A stretch of DNA of 10,790 bases, from the NCBI RefSeq assembly GCF_051650185.1, contig NZ_JBOFIN010000101.1, positions 1 through 10,790 of the forward strand. The letters are read 5' to 3'. Source of the stretch: Scandinavium sp051650185 (GTDB lineage Bacteria; Pseudomonadota; Gammaproteobacteria; Enterobacterales; Enterobacteriaceae). The position numbers and the translations under genes were made by a program. Shown in pieces: positions 6,036 to 10,790 of this stretch; positions within the stretch are counted from its first letter, which is position 1, and the number at the start of each line of letters is the position of its first letter. Under the pieces are notes generated by a model. The model did no database searches. It was not told the origin of the DNA and was given only the letters and a program-made list of their open reading frames with translations.

Positions 6036-7472
6036 ATGTCCGTCTTTCATAAAAACAGCGCCCGGGTGCGCGACCAGGAACGTGCTCGCCTTATCTGGCT
6101 TCTGACGACGGACAAAGCCATCACCTCGGCCTTGTCCAACAAATTAACGCTAGCGGAACAGTATGACGAAGGTCGACTGGCGGATGATATCGCTGAAGTC
6201 GGGGCGCTGGTTGCTCACCTGCCTGCGCCTGATCTGGCGGATACCCTTGAAGCACTGCCTTCGGATGAACGTCATGCACTCTGGGGGCTGGTGGATGACA
6301 GCAAGCGTGGGAACGTGCTGCTTGAAGCCTCCGAAAGCGTCTATGAAGACTTGATTGAGGGTATGAGCGACAAGGCGCTGCTTGATGCGCTCGAAAGCCT
6401 GGATATCGATGAAAAAATCTATCTGGTTCAGCATCTTCCACGAAATCTGACCGGGCGCTTATTAGCCACGCTGCCTGCGGAAGAGCGTGCGCGCGTGCGT
6501 CAGGTGATGAATTATGCCCACGACAGCGTCGGGGCGATCATGGAGTTCGAGGTCATCACCATTCGGCCTGATGTCACGCTCGGCGCAGTGCAGCGCTACC
6601 TGCGTCGGCTGGGGAAAATGCCTGAGAACACGGACAAACTGTTCGTCACGACTCGCGACAAAAAGCTGCTGGGCGAACTCGAGCTGCAAACCATTCTGCT
6701 CAACCGTGCGCAGCAGCGTGTGCATGACGTTATGGAAGCGGAGCCGGTTACATTTCACCCTGAAGAGGACTCTGAGAAAGTTGCCCGAACCTTTGAGCGT
6801 GACAACCTGCTGAGTGCCGCAGTCATCGATGCTGAAGGCAAACTGCTGGGACGACTGACCATCGATGAGATCGTTGATGTGGTCTACGAAGAGACGGATA
6901 ACGATATTCGTCAGATGAGCGGTTTGAGCAACGATGAAGATGTCTTCGCCCCGGTCAGCAAAGCCGTGAAAACGCGCTGGGCGTGGCTGGCCATCAACCT
7001 GTGTACGGCGTTTATTGCTTCACGCGTGATTGATGGTTTTGAGCACACCATCTCGCAGCTGGTGGCACTGGCTTCGTTAATGCCGATTGTCGCCGGAATA
7101 GGCGGGAATACCGGCAACCAGACCATCACCATGATTGTGCGTGCGCTGGCGCTACAGCATATTCAGCCCGGTAACTTCTCGTTTTTGATCCTGCGTGAAA
7201 TGGGCGTAGCGCTGATCAACGGCCTGGTGTGGGGCGGGATTATGGGCGGCGTGACCTGGTGGCTGTATGACGATCCGCAGCTCGGTGGCGTGATGATGCT
7301 GGCGATGGTCCTTAACCTGCTGGTGGCTTCGATGATGGGTGTTCTGATCCCGATGATCATGACCAAACTGGGGCGCGATCCGGCGGTCGGCTCAAGCGTG
7401 ATGATCACGGCGATCACCGACACCGGCGGCTTCTTTATTTTTCTGGGTCTGGCGACGATGTTTCTGCTTTAA
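6036..7472 (+). CDS. mgtE: MgtE-family magnesium channel/transporter
   Basis: Dimeric inner-membrane Mg2+ channel gated by cytosolic Mg2+. Domain order is that of MgtE: helical N domain (about 45-155), two CBS domains (about 160-222 and 226-287, the second with VHDVMEAEPVTF and GRLTIDEIVDVV), a connecting plug helix (about 290-312), then about five membrane segments (315-478). The pore signature PIVAGIGGNTGNQT is at 350-363. Asp462 in ITAITDTGG corresponds to the Mg2+-coordinating Asp of the Thermus protein. I chose the ATG at 6036 (478 residues, AAGGA upstream) over an in-frame ATG at 5865, because that extension would translate part of the REP pair and has no family similarity. Acidic residues in the N/CBS region, which sense Mg2+, are plentiful. 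E. coli relies on CorA and MgtA and, as far as I know, has no MgtE at this locus. The 3' end overlaps the convergent sulP by 38 bp. Confidence 0.94.
   Translation: MSVFHKNSARVRDQERARLIWLLTTDKAITSALSNKLTLAEQYDEGRLADDIAEVGALVAHLPAPDLADTLEALPSDERHALWGLVDDSKRGNVLLEASESVYEDLIEGMSDKALLDALESLDIDEKIYLVQHLPRNLTGRLLATLPAEERARVRQVMNYAHDSVGAIMEFEVITIRPDVTLGAVQRYLRRLGKMPENTDKLFVTTRDKKLLGELELQTILLNRAQQRVHDVMEAEPVTFHPEEDSEKVARTFERDNLLSAAVIDAEGKLLGRLTIDEIVDVVYEETDNDIRQMSGLSNDEDVFAPVSKAVKTRWAWLAINLCTAFIASRVIDGFEHTISQLVALASLMPIVAGIGGNTGNQTITMIVRALALQHIQPGNFSFLILREMGVALINGLVWGGIMGGVTWWLYDDPQLGGVMMLAMVLNLLVASMMGVLIPMIMTKLGRDPAVGSSVMITAITDTGGFFIFLGLATMFLL
7435..7472. other. Tail-to-tail overlap of mgtE and sulP
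   Basis: The last 38 bp of mgtE (encoding the GLATMFLL end) are, on the other strand, the last codons and TAA stop of sulP (encoding SSPDPEK). There is no space for a separate terminator, and I see no hairpin plus T-run on either strand here. The two transcripts must overlap at their 3' ends. Confidence 0.9.
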
Positions 7473-8682
7473 GCGAATGCAACTTGCGAATGCGGGCTGG
7501 AATGAGCGCCAGGATCACAATGCCTGCCAGCACGCCAACGGCAAGGTTTCCGGTGCTGACGGTGGCGACGACAGTCGCGATCATCACGACGGTCACGGAC
7601 CACGGCGTCTGTTTCAATGCGGCGGGCTGAATGCTGTGCCAGCTAAAGGTTTTCACCGCCACAATCACCATAATGCCTGCCAGCACCGCCATCGGGATTT
7701 TGGCCATCACTTCACTCAGGCCCGTCACCAGCAATAACAGCACCAGGCCTACAACCAGCGTCGAAAGACGACTGCGGCCTTTGCCCATCTCAACATTCAC
7801 AATGGTCTGGCCGATCATCGCGCATCCGGCGATACCGCCGTAGAACCCGGCCAGAATATTGGCAATCCCTAACCCGGCGCTTTCACGCGCTTTACTGGAA
7901 GGCGTTACCGTTAAATCATCCACCAGTTTTGCCGTCAGCAGCGATTCCATCAGGCCAACGAAAGCGATGCTCAGCGCGCAGGGCCAGATGATTTGCAGCG
8001 TTTGCAGATTGAGCGGGACCAGCAGCTCGGTCAAACCCGGCAGGCCGCCGGACATGGAGCCTTCGTCGCCGACTGTCGGCAGTAGCTGACCGCTGAACAC
8101 CGTAAAGAGCGTCAGCAGAACAATGGCGATGAGGGGAGAAGGAACGCTTTTGACGACACGCGGGGCGAACAGCACAATCACCAGCGTGGCGGCGAACAGC
8201 GCCAGAACTAAAGGATTTTTGCTCCAGAAGTGGGGAACCTGAGCAAAGAAAATCAGGATGCCGAGTGCATTCACAAAGCCTGTCATCACGGCTTGGGGGA
8301 TGAAGCGCATCAGCCGGGCCATGCCCATCACGCCAAACAAAATCTGAATGATACCCGCCATCACCACCGCAGGCAGAATGTAGCCCACGCCGTGCTGATG
8401 CACCATCGGGCCAATCACCAGCGCCACTGAACCCGCCGCCGCCGTCACCATGGCCGGACGGCCACCTAACACCGACATCGCCAGACACAGCACTACCGAA
8501 GCAATCAGGCTGACTTTAGGGTCAACGCCCGCAATCACCGAGAAAGAGATGACTTCCGGGATCAGCGCCAGGGCTGTGATCACGCCTGCCAGAGATTCGC
8601 GCAGCATCAGCGCAGGCGAGCGTACGACGGTTCGTATCGCGCTTTGTTCAGCAGCAGTCAATGATTCAAAGTTTACAGGCAT
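7435..8682 (-). CDS. SulP-family inorganic anion transporter, STAS-less
   Basis: Inner-membrane transporter of the SulP/SLC26 family, which carries sulfate, bicarbonate or other anions, usually with H+ or Na+. Recognised from SLAGVITALALIPEVISFSV at 30-49 (TM1), GGRPAMVTAAAGSVALV at 73-89 (TM3, lining the anion site in the family), FVGLMESLLTAKLVDD near 241-256, and GLGIANILAGFYGGIAGCAM near 270-289. The chain is almost entirely hydrophobic segments. It stops at 415 residues just after the last membrane segment, with a short charged tail (ARIRKLHSLKAETSSPDPEK). The cytoplasmic STAS domain of most SulP proteins is absent, although shorter family members exist. The ATG at 8682 lacks a clear Shine-Dalgarno sequence. 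The substrate cannot be told from sequence alone. It converges on mgtE and is divergent from mqo. Confidence 0.88.
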   Translation of the reverse strand: MPVNFESLTAAEQSAIRTVVRSPALMLRESLAGVITALALIPEVISFSVIAGVDPKVSLIASVVLCLAMSVLGGRPAMVTAAAGSVALVIGPMVHQHGVGYILPAVVMAGIIQILFGVMGMARLMRFIPQAVMTGFVNALGILIFFAQVPHFWSKNPLVLALFAATLVIVLFAPRVVKSVPSPLIAIVLLTLFTVFSGQLLPTVGDEGSMSGGLPGLTELLVPLNLQTLQIIWPCALSIAFVGLMESLLTAKLVDDLTVTPSSKARESAGLGIANILAGFYGGIAGCAMIGQTIVNVEMGKGRSRLSTLVVGLVLLLLVTGLSEVMAKIPMAVLAGIMVIVAVKTFSWHSIQPAALKQTPWSVTVVMIATVVATVSTGNLAVGVLAGIVILALIPARIRKLHSLKAETSSPDPEK

Positions 8683-8796
8683 AGAAAATGTAGGGTTATG
8701 GAAAGTTGGTTTTACATAAGATGTCCGACGTGCGGTGCATCACAAAACGGGCGATATTACCGTGTTGCGTCACATTTCGCCAGTACCAATACTCAT

Positions 8797-8826
8797 TTGA
8801 CTGCCACATTTATTAAACATTTTTAT
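8797..8826 (+). promoter_or_regulatory. Candidate mqo promoter
   Basis: TTGACT (8797-8802, 5 of 6 to the -35 consensus), 18-base spacer, TTTTAT (8821-8826, 4 of 6 to the -10). This would give an mRNA leader of about 120 bases before the mqo ATG. Other AT-rich hexamers nearby could serve instead. Confidence 0.3.
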
Positions 8827-8829
8827 AAC
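8814..8829 (-). promoter_or_regulatory. ArcA-like direct repeat near the mqo promoter
   Basis: On the minus strand GTTAT...GTTTA recurs with an 11-base period, as in ArcA boxes (GTTA-type direct repeats 11 bp apart). mqo is known in E. coli to be repressed by ArcA when oxygen is low. The site overlaps the candidate -10, the expected place for repression. The match is loose and in an AT-rich background. Confidence 0.25.
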
Positions 8830-8954
8830 AGATCTCAAAACAGAACTTAAATTTTAAACAATATTTAAATCTTTCATCGTCAGTGCTAACGTGGATTCCC
8901 CCGAATCGTTTCACCTGCGCTAAACAAAAACGCGAGTACAGAAGGCTCATTCCG

Positions 8955-10607
8955 ATGAAGAAAAAAATGGCCGTACGTCGCTCACAGGCGGTTGGTTTGC
9001 ATGCCGAACCTCTGGCAACACGCACCAACTCCCGTAACGAGCATCAGACGGATGTATTGTTGATTGGCGGCGGCATCATGAGCGCCACGCTGGGAACCTG
9101 GCTTCAGGAACTGGAACCAGACTGGTCTATTACCATGGTCGAGCAAATGGACAGCGTCGCCGAGGAGAGCTCGAACGGCTGGAACAATGCCGGAACCGGT
9201 CATGCCGCCCTGATGGAGCTGAACTACACGCCGCAAAAAGCGGACGGTTCCATCAGCATCGACAAAGCCATTGAGATTAACGAAGCCTTCCAGATCTCGC
9301 GTCAGTTCTGGGCGCATCAGGTGACACGCGGCGTACTCCAGCAGCCGAAGACCTTCATCAATACCGTGCCGCACATGAGTTTTGTCTGGGGCGAGGACAA
9401 CGTGAATTTCCTCCGCGCTCGCTATGCCGCCTTGCAGCAGAACTCCCTGTTCCAGGGCATGCGCTATTCCGAAGACGTTGAGCAAATTAAGAAGTGGGCA
9501 CCGCTGGTGATGGAAGGGCGCGACCCGCAGCAGAAAGTGGCCGCCACACGAACCGAAGTCGGGACTGACGTCAACTACGGTGAAATTACCCGCCAGCTGA
9601 TTGCCGGCCTGCGCAGCCACGATAACTTCGCCCTGCAACTCAACACTGAGGTTCGCCGCTTTAAGCGCAATGCGGATAATAGCTGGACGGTGACGGTATC
9701 CGACACCAGTGATCGCAAAGCTCGCAGGACGATCCGTGCGAAATTTATCTTTATCGGTGCGGGTGGTGCTGCATTGAAGCTGTTGCAGAAAACGGGCATT
9801 CCCCAAGCGAAAGAGTATGCAGGGTTCCCGGTGGGTGGCCAGTTCCTGGTCTGTGAAAACCCGGAAGTCGTTAACCACCATCTGGCGAAAGTGTACGGAC
9901 AAGCTTCTGTTGGCGCACCGCCTATGTCCGTGCCGCACATCGACACCCGTATTATTGATGGCAAACGTGCGGTGCTGTTTGGACCGTTTGCGACATTCTC
10001 TACCCGCTTCCTGAAAAATGGCTCGCTGTGGGACTTGCTCAGCTCTACTAACAAATCAAATATTCTGCCGATGCTGAATGTCGGGCTGGATAATTTTGAT
10101 TTGGTGAAATATCTGGTCGGCCAGGTCATTCAAAAAGACAAAGACCGTCTGGCAGCGTTGCAGGAGTATTATCCGCAGGCGAAAAAAGCAGACTGGCGTT
10201 TGTGGCAGGCCGGTCAGCGCGTGCAGATAATCAAACGTGACGAAGAGAAGGGCGGCGTACTGCGCCTGGGTACGGAAGTGGTTAGCGATGATCAAGGCAC
10301 GGTTGCCGCATTACTGGGTGCATCGCCGGGGGCTTCAACCGCTGCGCCGATCATGCTGCAATTGATGGAGCAGGTCTTTAAAGATAAAGTGAAATCTGCG
10401 ACCTGGCAGGAGAAATTGCGTGCCGTGGTGCCGACCTATGGTCGTCGTTTGAGTGGCGACCCCCAGGCTATTCAGCAAACGCTGGCGCATACCAGTGAAG
10501 TGCTTGGATTGCGTTATGAAACACACGTCGTTGCCGATCCGGTTCCGCAGGCACAATTTACCCCACCGCTGGTGGAACTGAAGCCTGTTGCGGATATTGC
10601 CCTTTAA
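8955..10607 (+). CDS. mqo: Malate:quinone oxidoreductase
   Basis: FAD-dependent peripheral membrane enzyme that oxidises L-malate to oxaloacetate and passes electrons to the quinone pool, an alternative to NAD-linked malate dehydrogenase in the TCA cycle. The FAD-binding fold starts at DVLLIGGGIMSATLG (33-47), followed by the family signature SSNGWNNAGTGHAALMELNY and later PHMSFVWG, TRTEVGTDVNYGEITRQL, FIGAGGAALKLLQKTGIP and LLGASPGASTAAPIML near the C-terminus. It ends VADIAL, like E. coli Mqo. 550 residues against 548. I chose the ATG at 8955 (AGAAGG at 8940-8945, spacing 9) over an in-frame ATG at 8883, because MKK at this position aligns with the E. coli start. The first ~30 residues differ: the hydrophobic signal-like stretch of E. 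coli Mqo is replaced by a basic, polar one (AVRRSQAVGLHAEP). Confidence 0.97.
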   Translation: MKKKMAVRRSQAVGLHAEPLATRTNSRNEHQTDVLLIGGGIMSATLGTWLQELEPDWSITMVEQMDSVAEESSNGWNNAGTGHAALMELNYTPQKADGSISIDKAIEINEAFQISRQFWAHQVTRGVLQQPKTFINTVPHMSFVWGEDNVNFLRARYAALQQNSLFQGMRYSEDVEQIKKWAPLVMEGRDPQQKVAATRTEVGTDVNYGEITRQLIAGLRSHDNFALQLNTEVRRFKRNADNSWTVTVSDTSDRKARRTIRAKFIFIGAGGAALKLLQKTGIPQAKEYAGFPVGGQFLVCENPEVVNHHLAKVYGQASVGAPPMSVPHIDTRIIDGKRAVLFGPFATFSTRFLKNGSLWDLLSSTNKSNILPMLNVGLDNFDLVKYLVGQVIQKDKDRLAALQEYYPQAKKADWRLWQAGQRVQIIKRDEEKGGVLRLGTEVVSDDQGTVAALLGASPGASTAAPIMLQLMEQVFKDKVKSATWQEKLRAVVPTYGRRLSGDPQAIQQTLAHTSEVLGLRYETHVVADPVPQAQFTPPLVELKPVADIAL

Positions 10608-10611
10608 GGCT

Positions 10612-10630
10612 AAAAAAACCCGGTTACCGG
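10612..10630 (+). terminator. Left half of the mqo terminator, apparently interrupted
   Basis: AAAAAAACCCGG-TTA-CCGG begins 5 bases after the mqo stop. It looks like the ascending arm, loop and first part of the descending arm of a terminator whose remaining GTTTTTTT is missing at this point. A distal GGGTTTTT at 10672-10679 can still pair with AAAAACCC (10614-10621) across the intervening sequence, so some termination may persist. Confidence 0.5.
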
Positions 10631-10648
10631 TAACACCGTTCACTTAAG
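10631..10648. repeat. Probable terminal inverted repeat of an IS4-family element
   Basis: TAACACCGTTCACTTAAG matches the 18-bp IS4 terminal repeat as I remember it (TAATGCCGATCAGTTAAG) at 14 of 18 positions. It contains the stop codon of the minus-strand transposase (10640-10642) and its last two codons, a compact arrangement that suits an IS end. The partner repeat would be beyond the right edge. Confidence 0.6.
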
Positions 10649-10665
10649 ATTCTTTGAGTGAACGG
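10636..10665. repeat. Hairpin at the IS end
   Basis: CCGTTCACTTAA (10636-10647) and TTGAGTGAACGG (10654-10665) form a 12-bp stem with one G-T pair and a GATTCT loop. It spans the transposase stop codon and most of the terminal repeat. It sits inside the longer AAAAACCC/GGGTTTTT pairing and may contribute to a bidirectional terminator for mqo and the transposase. Confidence 0.7.
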
Positions 10666-10790
10666 GATACTGGGTTTTTGAGATACGAACGGTCCTTTCT
10701 TTGGGCCGTTTTCTTTTCTCAGGCAGGATAAATTGTTTCACGTTTTCCCGCATTCTTCTCAGTTTTGCCGGGATTGCACCGGGTTTCCCC
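10640..10790 (-). CDS. IS4-family transposase, C-terminal fragment
   Basis: Reading leftward from the window edge, one frame is open for 49 codons and ends at TGA (10642-10640). It begins GKPGAIPAKLRRMRENVKQF, continues ILPEKRKRPKERTVRISK and ends TQYPVHSKNLK. This matches the end of IS4-type DDE transposases in pattern: the G-x-IP-xx-LR start, VK followed by a short LP, a basic RR/KR-x-R cluster, (R)-x-V-(R/K), then YP and a basic tail; IS4 InsG ends in the same order. The catalytic DDE residues and the YREK motif lie outside the window, so function cannot be judged. The gene faces mqo and its stop lies within the presumed terminal repeat. Alternative: an unrelated basic protein end, but the terminal-repeat match makes that less likely. 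Confidence 0.7.
   Translation of the reverse strand, partial: GKPGAIPAKLRRMRENVKQFILPEKRKRPKERTVRISKTQYPVHSKNLK
10688..10716 (+). terminator. Terminator-like hairpin with T-rich tail inside the transposase frame
   Basis: AACGGTCC (10688-10695) pairs with GGGCCGTT (10703-10710) with one T-G pair and a 7-base loop, followed by TTCTTTT. In the + direction this looks like an intrinsic terminator for transcription leaving mqo and entering the IS. It lies within transposase coding sequence on the other strand, so it may be chance or a device that blocks incoming antisense transcription. Confidence 0.45.

Larger units (their letters stand above)
8683..8954. other. Divergent control region between sulP and mqo
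   Basis: 272 bp that must hold promoters for both genes. The sulP-proximal part (8683-8790) is of average composition and contains two TCACA half-sites (about 8740 and 8770-8774), neither with a good partner for a CRP site. The stretch 8797-8880 is very AT-rich, with the palindrome ATTTAAAT at 8863-8870; it probably carries mqo control sites. No open reading frame here looks coding. Confidence 0.6.
10631..10790 (-). mobile_element. End of an IS4-family insertion sequence (partial)
   Basis: Combines the terminal repeat at 10631-10648 with the transposase C-terminus read on the minus strand. The element extends past the right edge, so its length, other end and integrity are unknown. The boundary at 10631 is inferred from resemblance to the IS4 end, not from seeing both ends. 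Confidence 0.62.

Noticed and set aside
7916..8488. A 190-codon open frame on the same strand as sulP but in another frame
   Set aside because: It overlaps the clearly conserved SulP membrane segments in a different frame and reads as Arg/Gly/Ala-rich shadow sequence.
8736..8775. Possible CRP sites around two TCACA half-sites
   Set aside because: The facing half-sites match TGTGA at no more than 3 of 5 positions, so neither is convincing by eye.
8883..8954. 24-residue N-terminal extension of Mqo
   Set aside because: The ATG at 8955 has a good ribosome binding site and an MKK start that lines up with E. coli Mqo. The extension has no similarity.
8982..9938. A 318-codon open frame antisense to mqo
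   Set aside because: It lies wholly within the conserved mqo gene, has no recognisable domain or ribosome binding site, and its composition (His/Arg/Leu-rich) is typical of a reverse-frame shadow.
1..10790. CRISPR array, tRNA, rRNA, toxin-antitoxin, phage or defence genes
   Set aside because: No regularly spaced repeats, tRNA-like cloverleaf with CCA, or protein of these kinds was seen. Nearly all sequence is taken up by well-known housekeeping genes.

Overview
The window is ordinary chromosomal DNA from a member of the Enterobacteriaceae. The run ompC - apbE - ada - alkB - yojI, with mqo further on, follows the gene order I know from Escherichia coli. The proteins are closely collinear with the E. 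coli versions in length and active-site positions (Ada Cys38/42/69/72/321; AlkB His131/Asp133/His187/Arg204/Arg210). Two things argue against E. coli itself: an mgtE gene and a SulP-family gene lie between yojI and mqo, and the REP sequences are of the GCCCGGCGGC...GCCGGGCCTACG kind. An Enterobacter, Lelliottia, Leclercia or Klebsiella-like genome fits best. The species is inference.

Layout. 1-1160: ompC, an outer-membrane porin that starts 14 bases into the window, so its promoter and most of its leader are missing. A strong intrinsic terminator follows. 1260-2315: apbE, a lipoprotein FAD:protein FMN transferase. 2391-4093: the ada-alkB alkylation-repair operon, with a recognisable Ada operator laid over the apbE stop codon. 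4180-5823: yojI, an exporter with fused membrane and ATPase domains. 5824-6035: a pair of REP sequences in inverted orientation and the leader of mgtE. 6036-7472: mgtE, a magnesium channel/transporter. 7435-8682 on the minus strand: a SulP-type anion transporter lacking a STAS domain, whose 3' end overlaps the mgtE 3' end by 38 bp. 8683-8954: an AT-rich divergent control region. 8955-10607: mqo, malate:quinone oxidoreductase. 10608-10790: the remains of the mqo terminator, then what I read as one end of an IS4-family insertion sequence with the last 49 codons of its transposase on the minus strand.

How the genes relate. ada and alkB form one functional unit: Ada senses methylated DNA phosphates, becomes an activator and drives its own operon, and AlkB oxidatively demethylates N1-methyladenine and N3-methylcytosine. 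The rest are separate housekeeping or transport functions: porin, periplasmic flavinylation, peptide export, Mg2+ uptake, anion uptake, and malate oxidation feeding the quinone pool.

I see no defence system, CRISPR array, tRNA, rRNA or new multi-gene system. The least expected material is at the right edge: a truncated IS4-type transposase end that seems to have inserted into the loop of the mqo terminator. Lesser points are the mgtE/sulP overlap, the STAS-less SulP protein, the changed N-terminus of Mqo, and a palindrome upstream of yojI.
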